Source of the DNA: Halobacillus dabanensis
GTDB lineage: Bacteria > Bacillota > Bacilli > Bacillales > Halobacillaceae
Direction of reading: 5' to 3'
Length of the DNA: 64,000 bases
Assembly: GCF_900114165.1 (NCBI RefSeq)
Contig: NZ_FOSB01000001.1
Span: 124,001-188,000, forward strand
Positions within the stretch are counted from its first letter, which is position 1. Every line of letters starts with the position of its first letter. Below the pieces are notes generated by a model. That model was not told where the DNA came from and ran no database searches. It worked only from the letters and a program-made list of their open reading frames with translations. Below, piece after piece: positions 8,932 to 17,721 of this stretch. The translations under genes and the position numbers were made by a program.

Positions 8932-9696
8932 ATGAGCGAAAACAAAACGATCACGATGATCATTACACGTCAAGATCACCCCGATGAGTCATCTTATGAA
9001 GAGAAATTTGAGATACCGTATCGTGAAAATATGAACGTCATCTCTGCGCTTATGGAAATTCGTCGTAACCCTGTTAATGCAGATGGGGAACCGACGACTC
9101 CTGTTTATTGGGATATGGGTTGTTTGGAGGAGGTTTGCGGTGCATGTTCTATGGTTATCAATGGGACCCCGCGTCAATCCTGTACAGCTCTTGTAGACCA
9201 ACTGGAACAGCCAATACGGTTGGAGCCTATGACGACTTTCCCTGTAAACCGTGACCTTGCCGTGGATCGTAGCCGTATGTTCGATTCCTTGAAGAAAGTA
9301 AAAGGTTGGATTCCAATCGATGGTACGCACGATCTCGGACCAGGGCCTAAAATGCCTGAAAGTAAAAGGCAATGGGCATATGAATTATCTAAATGTATGA
9401 CATGTGGGGTATGTTTGGAAGCTTGTCCGAATGTGAACAGCAAGTCTGATTTCATCGGTCCAGCTGCACTATCACAAGTAAGGCTTTTCAACTCTCACCC
9501 AACAGGAGAAATGAATAAGAGTGAACGTCTGCAAACCATTATGGATGCAGAAGGCCTCATGGGCTGTGGAAACGCACAAAACTGTGTGCAAGCTTGTCCA
9601 AAGGGAATTCCGTTGACGACATCCATTGCAGCATTGAATCGTGATACAGCAGTCGAATCTTTCAAAAGCTTTTTCGGCAGTGATCAGCGAGTTTAA
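8932..9696 (+). CDS. sdhB: Succinate dehydrogenase iron-sulfur subunit
   Basis: The 254-residue protein carries three iron-sulfur clusters. The [2Fe-2S] domain has CLEEVCGACSMVINGTPRQSC near residues 63-83. The C-terminal ferredoxin domain has CMTCGVCLEACPN and CGNAQNCVQACPKGIP for the [4Fe-4S] and [3Fe-4S] clusters. It wires SdhA to SdhC. An AAAGGAGG site precedes the ATG. Last gene of the operon, with a terminator 9 bases past the stop. Confidence 0.97.
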   Translation: MSENKTITMIITRQDHPDESSYEEKFEIPYRENMNVISALMEIRRNPVNADGEPTTPVYWDMGCLEEVCGACSMVINGTPRQSCTALVDQLEQPIRLEPMTTFPVNRDLAVDRSRMFDSLKKVKGWIPIDGTHDLGPGPKMPESKRQWAYELSKCMTCGVCLEACPNVNSKSDFIGPAALSQVRLFNSHPTGEMNKSERLQTIMDAEGLMGCGNAQNCVQACPKGIPLTTSIAALNRDTAVESFKSFFGSDQRV

Positions 9697-9705
9697 TAGG
9701 ATAAC

Positions 9706-9742
9706 AAAAGAAGTCTCCGCATTAAGTGGAGACTTCTTTTGT
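9706..9742 (+). terminator. Terminator after sdhB
   Basis: AAAAGAAGTCTCC and GGAGACTTCTTTT pair around GCATTAAGT and end in a T-rich tail. Confidence 0.92.
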
Positions 9743-9766
9743 TGTAGCAAATAAAATATTTACGTT

Positions 9767-9883
9767 TTAATTTCTCTTTAACAACATATCGTGCATTACA
9801 TTTGGAGCTTGCGTAAGGCATTCAAAGAGATTATCCAGCTGGTCATCTAATCTTCTATAGGGGTTGTCGCTTTTATAACGCAT
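9767..9883 (-). CDS. Possible 38-residue hypothetical protein
   Basis: A minus-strand ORF encodes 38 residues beginning MRYKSDNPYRRLDDQLDNLF and ending NVMHDMLLKRN. The composition is protein-like and amphipathic, with one Cys. There is no clear ribosome site and it overlaps the comP promoter. It may be chance. It is noted because the slot upstream of comP holds comQ and comX in B. subtilis, though this ORF resembles neither. Confidence 0.2.
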   Translation of the reverse strand: MRYKSDNPYRRLDDQLDNLFECLTQAPNVMHDMLLKRN

Positions 9884-9891
9884 AGTATAAT
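9864..9891 (+). promoter_or_regulatory. Probable sigmaA promoter of comP-comA
   Basis: TTGTCG at 9864-9869, a 16-base spacer and a perfect TATAAT at 9886-9891 lie about 35 bases before the kinase start. Confidence 0.6.
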
Positions 9892-9927
9892 AGACTTGAT
9901 TGAATTTGGACGAAGGTGGATGTAATG

Positions 9928-12252
9928 ATGTTAAATATCAAATGGTCCCAATGGGTGATCTTATCTTTCTTCATCCTTTCTGCTTGTTACATGATCATTT
10001 TCTCTGTCATCCAGCCCTATCTGGGTATTGATGTAAAAGAAAACCACGGGGAATGGATTATCACAGACATACAGAAGGGAAGTTGGGGAGATCGAAATAA
10101 TGTTCCTTCCGGTGCAGTAATTGAAACTGTGGATGGTAAGAATCCGAGCGAGCATAGGTCTGTGTCTATGTTTAACGAAATAGAAGGAGCGGATTCATTT
10201 TTGGTTGAATATAACGGTCGTGAAAAATTCTATGAAGATATAGAACATTCAAGTCCATTGCACTGGTTGTTATATATCGTACTCCCCGTAATCTTTTTTA
10301 TCGCTATATTGGGGATTACTTTTCTTGTGCATAACCGCGTGCCGAAAAGGTATTCAGCAAATCAATTAATATTATTCTTCTTAGCGATCGCTACTGGCTA
10401 TTTGAGCAATAGTGGTGCAGTTCGTGATGATTTGTATAGTTTATTCTTGAATAAAAGTTTATTCTTAATCGCTCCTGTAATACTCATTCATTTTTTATAT
10501 AAATATTTCCAAGAGTTAGATATTTATTGGTTCTCAAAGAGAATTTACTACTGGCTATATACTCTGGTCCTTGTTGTTTCCTCTTTAGAAAGCTTTTTTC
10601 TGGTGGTGAAAAAATACCCTGCCTACTTTGTCCCTGTGCCACACCTATTGTTGCTGTTTTTATATATAATCTCCTTTTTTATTATATATCGTGGGTTATA
10701 TTTCCATAGAGGCTCCTCTGTAGGCCCGATTTTTATGTACATGGCCGTAGGTATGACAATTGCTTTTTTTCCTTACATTTGGTTGTACTTGATTCCATCT
10801 CTGGCTTTTGGTGTGAAAGTCATCTCTTTAGAGGTCGGTGCCATGTTTCTGGTGGCACTTCCGATTACGTTTATGTATTTAGTGTCACGTGAGCAGTTGA
10901 TTGACATTGACTTTGTGATTGATAGAGTACGATATTATATTATTTTATCTCTCATTCCAAGTATCGCTCTAGTATTCATCATAGGGTGGTTGGTGGAGGA
11001 TGCTTTGTCCTTAATCAGCTACATTCAAGTATATCTTGTTCTACACGCATCTTTGGTTCTTTTCTTGTCTTTAAAAGAAGTACTTGATTTCCGTTTGCAG
11101 CGGTTTTTATTTTCGGCCCGCTACAGTTATCAAGAAAGCATGCATAGAATGGCGCAGGATATGAAGGAACAGTCCAATGCTGTTGATTTAATGAAGGTGA
11201 TGAGGGATGAAGTGCGCAATGTATTGAACGTAAGAGAAATTTATATTTATTCTAAACATAATAAACAAAACATGTATTGTGTTTATGATCAAATACCTAC
11301 TGAAATTATTGATCATTTTGAAGAACATTTGAACAGCCACCAATATGATGTCGGGTCTATTATAGAGACAGAAAAAGGCTTCGGGGTCATCGTTGGCTAT
11401 TCGCTAGAAAAGTTAACTATGATATGGTGCAGAGGAAAGAAAGATTATACAACACTTAACCGGGATGAAAAAACGTATTTACAAACGATTTCCCATAATG
11501 CAAATATCGCTATTCAAAATATGAATACAATTGAAGATCTGCTCAAAGAATTACGTCAATTAAGGAGCGATCAGACACAGAAATATCCGACATGGCTCTC
11601 TAGACTTTTGTTTACCATTGCAGAAAATCAAAGGAAACAGCTTTCTATTGATTTACACGATACGGTGTTACAGGAACAACTGTATTTGTATCGGAAAATG
11701 GATGACTTGATCAGTCATAGGAATGATCTCACAGAGAGTTTTCGTGCAGAGTTATTGATGTATAAAGAATCATTGCTTGATAGTATTCATTTGATACGGG
11801 AGACTTGTAATGAATTACGTCCAGCATTTATTGAAGAGATGGGGCTTGTACAATCATTAAAGAACTTAATCCAGCAGTATCAGCTTCGTTCGAATTTTAC
11901 TGTTTATTTTTCAAATGAACGATTTGATGCGGAGTTGGACCAGGAGAGAATTCTTGCCATCTTTCGAGTGGTTCAGGAATTATTAACGAATGCGATGAAG
12001 CATTCAGGGGCTAAAATCGTTAAACTCTCGCTTTCTAATGGTGGGGATCAGGTGATGTTGCTTTACTCGGACAATGGAAAAGGGATGGACTATTCGGTGC
12101 AGCGCGACCTCTTTTCCCACATTGGTTTATCTGGAATAGAGCAGCGAGTGAATGGCTTGAATGGTCATTTAGAAATTGAAACAGAGCCCGGCGCTGGATT
12201 CAAAACGATCATTACTTTCCCAATTACATCGAAAAAGGAGATTCATGTATGA
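9928..12252 (+). CDS. comP: ComP-like membrane sensor histidine kinase with PDZ segment
   Basis: The roughly 774-residue kinase has an N-terminal transmembrane helix and then an extracytoplasmic PDZ-like segment near residues 35-110 (IQKGSWGDRNNVPSGAVIET). Some seven or eight membrane helices span about 115-385. A linker leads to a HisKA_3 dimerisation domain with phospho-acceptor His in SIDLHDTVLQEQ, and an HATPase_c domain with VVQELLTNAMKHSGA, YSDNGKGMD and HIGLSGIEQRV. The architecture and length match ComP, which senses ComX in B. subtilis. Start is ATG 9928 or 9925, 7 or 4 bases after AAGGTGGA. It overlaps the response regulator by 4 bases. No comQ or comX is nearby, so its ligand is unknown. 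Confidence 0.8.
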   Translation: MLNIKWSQWVILSFFILSACYMIIFSVIQPYLGIDVKENHGEWIITDIQKGSWGDRNNVPSGAVIETVDGKNPSEHRSVSMFNEIEGADSFLVEYNGREKFYEDIEHSSPLHWLLYIVLPVIFFIAILGITFLVHNRVPKRYSANQLILFFLAIATGYLSNSGAVRDDLYSLFLNKSLFLIAPVILIHFLYKYFQELDIYWFSKRIYYWLYTLVLVVSSLESFFLVVKKYPAYFVPVPHLLLLFLYIISFFIIYRGLYFHRGSSVGPIFMYMAVGMTIAFFPYIWLYLIPSLAFGVKVISLEVGAMFLVALPITFMYLVSREQLIDIDFVIDRVRYYIILSLIPSIALVFIIGWLVEDALSLISYIQVYLVLHASLVLFLSLKEVLDFRLQRFLFSARYSYQESMHRMAQDMKEQSNAVDLMKVMRDEVRNVLNVREIYIYSKHNKQNMYCVYDQIPTEIIDHFEEHLNSHQYDVGSIIETEKGFGVIVGYSLEKLTMIWCRGKKDYTTLNRDEKTYLQTISHNANIAIQNMNTIEDLLKELRQLRSDQTQKYPTWLSRLLFTIAENQRKQLSIDLHDTVLQEQLYLYRKMDDLISHRNDLTESFRAELLMYKESLLDSIHLIRETCNELRPAFIEEMGLVQSLKNLIQQYQLRSNFTVYFSNERFDAELDQERILAIFRVVQELLTNAMKHSGAKIVKLSLSNGGDQVMLLYSDNGKGMDYSVQRDLFSHIGLSGIEQRVNGLNGHLEIETEPGAGFKTIITFPITSKKEIHV

Positions 12253-12899
12253 TGAATGTGTTAATTGTCGATGACCACCCAGCAGTAGGAGCTGGAACGA
12301 AATCGATGCTGGAACAAGAAGGGGATATGCTTGTTGATGTGACGAATGAAAATGAAAACGTAGAAACACTACTGAAAGAAAAAGAATACGATATTTTGTT
12401 ATTGGACTTATATATGCCTGGAATAAATGGAATTGAGCTTGCTAAAAAGGTGAGGAAATCATACCCTGATTTAAAGCTGCTTATTTATACAGGGTTTGAT
12501 CTGAATACCCATTTTAATATGCTTGTTGAAGCTGATATCAATGGCTTTGTTAGTAAAACGGCAACAAGTGAGCAATTAGTTACAGCGATCCGTTGTGCGT
12601 TGCGTGATGAAGTGGTGATTCCTATCCATTTATTCAAGCAGTTGAGGCGCTCGGAGGCTAGCGTCAGTGAATCAGCGGAGGCGAAAGAAGCCAATGGATT
12701 GTCTTTGAATGAAAAGGAACAGTCCATTTTAAAAGAGGTAGCTTCGGGGTTTACGAATAGGGAAATTGCCCAGACTTTACACATGAGTCAAAGAAGTGTG
12801 GAATACACACTGACAGGTATATTCAATAAACTTAATGTCCGTTCACGAACAGAAGCTCTATTCAAAGCCCAGGAACTCGAGCTTGTGTCTAAATCATGA
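12249..12899 (+). CDS. comA: ComA-like LuxR-type response regulator
   Basis: The 216-residue regulator has a receiver domain (IVDDHPAVGAG at the N-terminus, phospho-acceptor Asp in ILLLDLYMPG near residue 52) and a C-terminal NarL/LuxR helix-turn-helix (LNEKEQSILKEVASGFTNRE, then MSQRSVEYTLTGIFNKLNV). Length is close to ComA of B. subtilis (214). It overlaps the kinase gene by 4 bases (ATGA), so the two are translationally coupled partners. In B. subtilis ComA activates srfA and competence; that target set is not established here. Confidence 0.8.
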   Translation: MMNVLIVDDHPAVGAGTKSMLEQEGDMLVDVTNENENVETLLKEKEYDILLLDLYMPGINGIELAKKVRKSYPDLKLLIYTGFDLNTHFNMLVEADINGFVSKTATSEQLVTAIRCALRDEVVIPIHLFKQLRRSEASVSESAEAKEANGLSLNEKEQSILKEVASGFTNREIAQTLHMSQRSVEYTLTGIFNKLNVRSRTEALFKAQELELVSKS

Positions 12900-12908
12900 A
12901 ACGATGGC

Positions 12909-12936
12909 ACAGGGAAGAGTTTCTGGTCATACGATA
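12909..12936 (+). promoter_or_regulatory. Candidate sigmaK promoter of gerE
   Basis: ACA at 12909-12911, a 16-base gap and CATACGATA at 12928-12936 match the sigmaK pattern (AC at -35, CATAnnnTA at -10). gerE is transcribed by sigmaK in B. subtilis. Confidence 0.6.
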
Positions 12937-12993
12937 CAGTGACTAAATAATTCCCCTCATTAAAGCTCAGAGACAACAAGGAGGGGTACGCTT

Positions 12994-13218
12994 GTGAAGG
13001 AGGACGGCTATCAGCCAACACAAATTCTTACCAAGCGGGAGCGAGAAGTTTTCGAGCTTCTGGTGCAGGATAAGACAACTAGGGAGATCGCAAAAGAGCT
13101 CTTCATTTCAGAGAAAACTGTGCGCAATCACATCTCAAACGCAATGCAAAAGCTAGGGGTGAAAGGACGCTCTCAGGCAGTTGTAGAATTGCTCAGAATG
13201 GGAGAATTAAAGTTGTAA
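12994..13218 (+). CDS. gerE: Spore germination / late mother-cell regulator GerE
   Basis: The 74-residue protein is a single LuxR-type DNA-binding domain, with the segment LTKREREVFELLVQDKTTRE and helix-turn-helix SEKTVRNHISNAMQKLGVKG. It is nearly identical to B. subtilis GerE in the core. GerE is the last mother-cell transcription factor; it switches on late coat genes and represses some sigmaK genes. The GTG start follows AAGGAGGGG. It has its own sigmaK-like promoter after comA. Confidence 0.97.
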   Translation: MKEDGYQPTQILTKREREVFELLVQDKTTREIAKELFISEKTVRNHISNAMQKLGVKGRSQAVVELLRMGELKL

Positions 13219-13252
13219 TCTCCATAGAACAGCATAACCATTGCTTTGAGGT

Positions 13253-13314
13253 GGAGGGGGTCCTTTCAGGTAAGGTCATCATCAGTGGTGCAATACCTGA
13301 AAGGGTTTTTCTTA
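13253..13314 (+). terminator. Terminator after gerE
   Basis: TCCTTTCAGGTA and TACCTGAAAGG form a stem across GTCATCATCAGTGGTGCAA and are followed by GTTTTTCTT. Confidence 0.8.
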
Positions 13315-13397
13315 TAAATTGCACATTTACCTTGAATTTTCATAACTAAACCGCGAGAATGAGATTTACAAAGTTATTTTCGTTAGGAGTGCTGAAT

Positions 13398-13859
13398 GTG
13401 AATGAATCACAACAGACGTCCATGATGGCAGATGTAGAAAAAGAATTACGTTACATATCTGGAATCATCAAACAAAGAGGACGAGTCATATTGAATCACT
13501 ATCCGATTACAGCTCCTCAATTCGTTGCCTTGCAATGGCTGCTTGAGAAAGGAGATATGACGATCGGGGAGTTATCTACTTATATTCATCTTGCTTGCAG
13601 TACGACGACTGATCTTGTTGATCGAATGGAAAAGAATGAGTTAGTGGAACGTGTGCGAGATCCGAAAGATCGACGCGTTGTACGCATTCATGTTCTGGAA
13701 AAAGGCGAGCGTATAATCCATGAAGTGATCGAGAAGCGGCAAAACTATGTAGAAGAGGTTTTGAAAGATGTACCGACAGAAGATGTGGAAACGCTGAATC
13801 GTCTCTTGCATATTCTTCATGAAAAAATGAGAGAGACCGACCAAGACCACAACAACTAA
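13398..13859 (+). CDS. ysmB: MarR-family transcriptional regulator (YsmB-like)
   Basis: The 153-residue MarR protein has a winged helix around residues 35-85 (TIGELSTYIHLACSTTTDLV, then the wing VRDPKDRRVVRIHVLEKG). I use GTG 13398 because TAGGAG lies 8 bases upstream; a longer open frame from 13359 lacks a ribosome site. In B. subtilis ysmB occupies this position between gerE and racE. Its ligand and targets are unknown. The racemase gene follows after 21 bases and may be cotranscribed. Confidence 0.8.
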   Translation: MNESQQTSMMADVEKELRYISGIIKQRGRVILNHYPITAPQFVALQWLLEKGDMTIGELSTYIHLACSTTTDLVDRMEKNELVERVRDPKDRRVVRIHVLEKGERIIHEVIEKRQNYVEEVLKDVPTEDVETLNRLLHILHEKMRETDQDHNN

Positions 13860-13880
13860 GGCGTAAAAGAGGGATGCAAT

Positions 13881-14702
13881 ATGAAACAGCCGATTGGAGT
13901 TATAGATTCCGGAGTGGGTGGGTTGACAGTAGCTAGGGAACTCATGCGTCAGCTTCCGAAAGAAACATTCATCTATTTAGGAGATACAAAAAGATGTCCG
14001 TACGGCCCAAGAAGTGAAGAAGAAGTCCGTGCCTTTACTTGGCAGATGGTCAACTATTTGTTAAAGAAAGATATTAAAATGTTAGTCATTGCTTGCAATA
14101 CGGCTACTGCTTACACCCTTGAAGAATTACAGGAAACGCTGCACATACCTGTAATTGGGGTGATTGAGCCCGGTGCTCGTGCTGCTATAAAATTCAGTCA
14201 AAATAGACGCATAGGGGTAATCGGAACAGAGGGTACAATTGAAAGTGAAGCATATCCCAATGCCCTCGTGTCCATCGACCAAAAAATCCGCGTCAACAGT
14301 CTAGCTTGTCCACCTTTCGTCCCCATGGTTGAAGAAGGGACTTTATCCGGACCACAGGCTGAAAAAATCGTAGCCGAAACATTGAAGCCGTTAAAAGATA
14401 TGAATCATATAGACACATTGATCCTTGGTTGTACACACTATCCCATAATTAAAGATTTGATCCAGCAGGAAATGGGAACACATATTCAAGTTATCAGTTC
14501 GGGAGAGGAAACAGCCAGAGAGGCAAGCTTAATCCTAGCCTACCATAAAGCGTTGGAAGTTGATGAAGCTCAACCTCAACACGAATTTTACACTACTGGT
14601 GATATAGAGAAATTCCGTTTAGTTGCTAACAACTGGTTTGATGAACCAGTAAGAGTCTTGAAATTTGTAGAATTAGAACATGTCCCAAGCTCTGCCTATT
14701 AA
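13881..14702 (+). CDS. racE: Glutamate racemase
   Basis: The 273-residue cofactor-independent racemase makes D-glutamate for peptidoglycan. The first substrate-binding segment is IGVIDSGVGGLTVARELM at residues 5-22. The catalytic cysteines lie in VIACNTATA near 73 and LILGCTHYP near 184. Length is normal (MurI family). Called racE in Bacillus and murI elsewhere. GAGGGATG precedes the ATG. Its 3' end carries the 5' arm of its own terminator. Confidence 0.95.
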   Translation: MKQPIGVIDSGVGGLTVARELMRQLPKETFIYLGDTKRCPYGPRSEEEVRAFTWQMVNYLLKKDIKMLVIACNTATAYTLEELQETLHIPVIGVIEPGARAAIKFSQNRRIGVIGTEGTIESEAYPNALVSIDQKIRVNSLACPPFVPMVEEGTLSGPQAEKIVAETLKPLKDMNHIDTLILGCTHYPIIKDLIQQEMGTHIQVISSGEETAREASLILAYHKALEVDEAQPQHEFYTTGDIEKFRLVANNWFDEPVRVLKFVELEHVPSSAY

Positions 14703-14720
14703 TAAGGTAGAGCTTTTTTG
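14688..14720 (+). terminator. Terminator overlapping the racE stop
   Basis: AGCTCTGCCT and AGGTAGAGCT pair with one mismatch around the stop codon and are followed by TTTTTT. Confidence 0.8.
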
Positions 14721-14722
14721 AT

Positions 14723-15110
14723 CATAAACACACAAAAGGATGGGGAAAATCCCCAGTACAATAACGACAGTTGGCTGTCTTTTCATATACTCCCTCATAA
14801 GCTACCTGGTTTTAGGAAGAGTCTCCCACCATCCTTCACCAATTTGCGTAGCTTAATATCTGACCAAAGGCCTTATGCTGTAAGTTTATGAATAATAAAA
14901 AAAGTACCGGGCATTCGAATCATCCATATGATAGAACCTTTCTCCTCCAAGCCCTTTATATTTTCTGCACAAATATTTAGCAAAAGGTACATGAAACTAA
15001 GCGTTACAGCTATTAAGAATTTCTTTTAAATATAGCCGGAAAATTCTCTGGTCTAATCCATCATGGGGCTCGTATATATGGTAGTACAATCTATCTCAGG
15101 AGGGAAAACT
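14723..15110. other. 388-base spacer without a convincing gene
   Basis: The spacer is AT-rich. It contains two small palindromes close together, GGGGAAAATCCCC near 14739 and GACAGTTGGCTGTC near 14766 followed by TTTT, the latter a possible weak terminator. No clear promoter was found; gerM of B. subtilis is driven by sigmaE. Confidence 0.5.
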
Positions 15111-16214
15111 ATGAAGAAATACGGCTACAAACCCTTTATTCTCATGGCTTTATTGCTGTTGAGTACAGGTTTGCTTACAGGCTGCCTTTTTGAAGGAGAA
15201 CAGTCATTAGAAAAAATGGATACACCAGAAGAGGCGGTTACGTCAACGCCAGATCCAAGTAGTGATGAACCTCAACCTGAAGGAGATGGGGAAGAAGCAG
15301 AAAAAGGAACTGATGCTGAAAATGCAGAGGGTGAAGCTACTTCCGCTACCGTCTCTCGTGAGTTATATCTAATGGATGCAAATGGAATGGTCGCTCCACA
15401 AACATTAGAACTTCCGGCTTCAGAAGAGGTAGCCACACAGGCACTTGAATATATGGTGAAGGATGGACCTGTGACAAACCTTCTGCCAAATGGGTTTGAG
15501 GCTGTATTACCTGCAGGTACAGAAATTTTAGGATTGAACGCTCAAGAAGATGGTACTCTTGTTGTTGATGTATCGGAAGAATTCAAAAATTATGAAGCAA
15601 AAGATGAAGAGAAAATTTTACAAGCAATGACCTATACACTCACACAGTTTGATAATGTGAAGCGGATCAAGCTATGGATCAATGGGCACGAACAAGCCGT
15701 TATGCCTGTTGACGGGACCCCGATCTCTAAAGGGGTCTCCCGTTCTGACGGGATTAACCACCATGTTGGTGTTCAAACCGACATTATGAATAGTGAAGCA
15801 GTCACAGTATATTTTCCAGCACAGAACGGAGAGCAAGTGTATCATGTACCCGTTACGACTAGGGTAGAAAAAGGCAGCGATGAGTATGCCTCCATGGTCC
15901 AAGCGTTACTTGAAGGACCAGAAGTAGGAAGTGCCTTAATGAATCCCTTCCACGAGGGAGCAGAAATGATCAATTCTAAACTGAAAAATGGAGTGTTATC
16001 TGTTTCTTTCAATGAAAATATATTAACAGGTGCGGACGAGCCTTCCTTATCTGATGCAGCTTTAGCTAGTCTTGTGATGAGTTTGACCGACCTTACTGAC
16101 GTTGAGTCTGTCGAGGTCCATGTGGATGGAACGGAACAAGTAATGAATGAAGCAGGACAACCGCTCGCTGAACCTGTTTCGAGACAAGATATAAATGGTG
16201 CGGAAGGTTTATAA
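15111..16214 (+). CDS. gerM: Spore germination lipoprotein GerM
   Basis: The 367-residue protein has a lipoprotein signal peptide ending in the lipobox LTGC near residue 24, then an acidic Glu/Asp/Pro-rich linker, and two GerMN domains (roughly 90-200 and 225-345; for example TNLLPNGFEAVLPAGTEIL and GTEQVMNEAGQPLAEPVSR). In B. subtilis GerM is needed for sporulation and germination and is made in the mother cell. I start at ATG 15111 after AGGAGGG; the frame is open to 15063. It lies between racE and rph, as in B. subtilis. Confidence 0.93.
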   Translation: MKKYGYKPFILMALLLLSTGLLTGCLFEGEQSLEKMDTPEEAVTSTPDPSSDEPQPEGDGEEAEKGTDAENAEGEATSATVSRELYLMDANGMVAPQTLELPASEEVATQALEYMVKDGPVTNLLPNGFEAVLPAGTEILGLNAQEDGTLVVDVSEEFKNYEAKDEEKILQAMTYTLTQFDNVKRIKLWINGHEQAVMPVDGTPISKGVSRSDGINHHVGVQTDIMNSEAVTVYFPAQNGEQVYHVPVTTRVEKGSDEYASMVQALLEGPEVGSALMNPFHEGAEMINSKLKNGVLSVSFNENILTGADEPSLSDAALASLVMSLTDLTDVESVEVHVDGTEQVMNEAGQPLAEPVSRQDINGAEGL

Positions 16215-16226
16215 AATCAAACATCT

Positions 16227-16271
16227 CTAAAAAAGCGTTTCAAAAGTTCAACTTTTGAGGCGCTTTTGCCT
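16227..16271 (+). terminator. Terminator after gerM
   Basis: AAAAAAGCGTTTCAAAAGTT pairs imperfectly with AACTTTTGAGGCGCTTTTG, giving a stem of roughly 16 bp closed by a short loop and followed by a T-rich tail. Confidence 0.85.
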
Positions 16272-16352
16272 TTTAGCTAAAACTACCGACCAGATGTATT
16301 TTGTGTTAAGATGGGCAAGGATAAAGGTGTAGGAAAAAGGAGGTCGTTTTCG

Positions 16353-17111
16353 ATGAGGAATGATCATCGTGAAGTTAACGAACTAAGAACAGTGACTATT
16401 GAAACAGACTATGTAAAGCATCCAGAGGGGTCTGTATTGATCAGCTTTGGAGATACAAAAGTGATTTGTAATGCCAGTGTAGAGGATCGTGTACCTCCTT
16501 TTTTACGTGGGCAAGGGAAAGGCTGGATTACTGCAGAATACGCGATGTTACCAAGAGCTACAGAACAAAGGAATATCCGTGAATCTTCAAAAGGCAAGGT
16601 TTCCGGACGCACGATGGAGATCCAGCGATTGATTGGACGGTCGCTAAGAGCGGTTGTTGATCTGGATAAGATCGGTGAACGTACGGTTTGGGTCGATTGT
16701 GATGTCATTCAAGCGGATGGAGGAACTCGGACAGCATCGATTACAGGGGCATTTGTAGCTGTTGTCATCGCGCTTGGGAAATTGGTTAAGAAAAAAACGA
16801 TCAAAGAGCTTCCCATATCAGACTTCTTAACAGCGATTTCTGTAGGCGTTTTACCAGATGGCAACGAAATCCTTGATCTGTGTTATGAAGAAGATAGTAA
16901 AGCACAAGTAGATATGAACGTCATTATGACTGGAAAAGGTGAATTTGTGGAATTGCAAGGTACTGGGGAAGAAGCAACATTTTCCATGCAACAACTTCAA
17001 AAGATGCTTGCCCTTGCTGAAGAAGGTGTGAGTAACCTGATCAAGCTCCAAGGAGAAGCCATTGGAGAATGGGCAGATGTTATAAGAACTAAAGCAGAGG
17101 CAGCTAAATAA
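16353..17111 (+). CDS. rph: Ribonuclease PH
   Basis: The 252-residue phosphorolytic 3'-to-5' exoribonuclease trims tRNA 3' ends. Motifs include [19 protein letters not shown] at the N-terminus, [20 protein letters not shown] near 50, [19 protein letters not shown] near 85 and [15 protein letters not shown] near 125. ATG 16353 follows a strong AAAAAGGAGGT, so the open frame upstream to 16311 is ignored. rdgB follows after 2 bases and the phosphoesterase after that, forming an rph-rdgB-ysnB operon as in B. subtilis. Confidence 0.96.
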   Translation: MRNDHREVNELRTVTIETDYVKHPEGSVLISFGDTKVICNASVEDRVPPFLRGQGKGWITAEYAMLPRATEQRNIRESSKGKVSGRTMEIQRLIGRSLRAVVDLDKIGERTVWVDCDVIQADGGTRTASITGAFVAVVIALGKLVKKKTIKELPISDFLTAISVGVLPDGNEILDLCYEEDSKAQVDMNVIMTGKGEFVELQGTGEEATFSMQQLQKMLALAEEGVSNLIKLQGEAIGEWADVIRTKAEAAK

Positions 17112-17113
17112 CT

Positions 17114-17707
17114 ATGAAAGAGTTAATTGTAGCTACAAAGAACCAGGGAAAAGTAAGTGAATTTCGTCAAATGTTTTCAAAATATAATATATCTGTAAAA
17201 TCCTTATTGGATATCGACCGAATCATTGACATAGAAGAAACAGGAACTACTTTTGAAGCTAATGCAATCATTAAAGCAGAAGCTATGGTTGAATTATTAG
17301 GTTTACCAGTCGTTGCCGATGACTCTGGTTTAGAAGTGGATGCACTCGATGGGGAACCGGGAGTTTATTCTGCTCGTTATGCAGGAATGGAAAAGGACGA
17401 CCAAAAAAATACGGCGAAACTCTTAAGAGAATTAGAAGGTAAAACAGATAAGGAAAGGACAGCAAGGTTTGTTTGTGCTGTCGCTGTAGCTCGCCCTGGA
17501 GTAGAAACCTTCGTCAAAAGAGGAACGTGTGAAGGAAAGATAGCTACCGAACCACAAGGGACAAATGGTTTTGGCTATGACCCAGTATTTATCCCAAGAG
17601 GTTCCACCCGTACATTGGCTGAGCATTCTTCTGACGAGAAAAATGCAATCAGTCACCGTCACCATGCCATTGAGCAAATTGAAGATTGGCTTAAAACTCT
17701 ATCCTAG
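17114..17707 (+). CDS. rdgB: Non-canonical purine NTP pyrophosphatase RdgB/HAM1
   Basis: The 197-residue enzyme hydrolyses dITP, ITP and XTP to monophosphates, keeping deaminated purines out of DNA and RNA. Recognisable are the N-terminal IVATKNQGKVSEFRQMF, the metal-binding VVADDSGLEVDALDGEPGV near 69, and NGFGYDPVFIP and SDEKNAISHRH towards the C-terminus. It starts 2 bases after rph. B. subtilis name ysnA. Confidence 0.94.
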   Translation: MKELIVATKNQGKVSEFRQMFSKYNISVKSLLDIDRIIDIEETGTTFEANAIIKAEAMVELLGLPVVADDSGLEVDALDGEPGVYSARYAGMEKDDQKNTAKLLRELEGKTDKERTARFVCAVAVARPGVETFVKRGTCEGKIATEPQGTNGFGYDPVFIPRGSTRTLAEHSSDEKNAISHRHHAIEQIEDWLKTLS

Positions 17708-17721
17708 CGAGGTGAAAGAGT

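Noticed and set aside
14673-14786. Minus-strand ORF of 37 residues beginning MKRQPTVVIVLGIFPILL
   Set aside because: Overlaps the racE 3' end and its terminator, and its ribosome site is only 3 bases from the start; most likely chance hydrophobic reading of a spacer.
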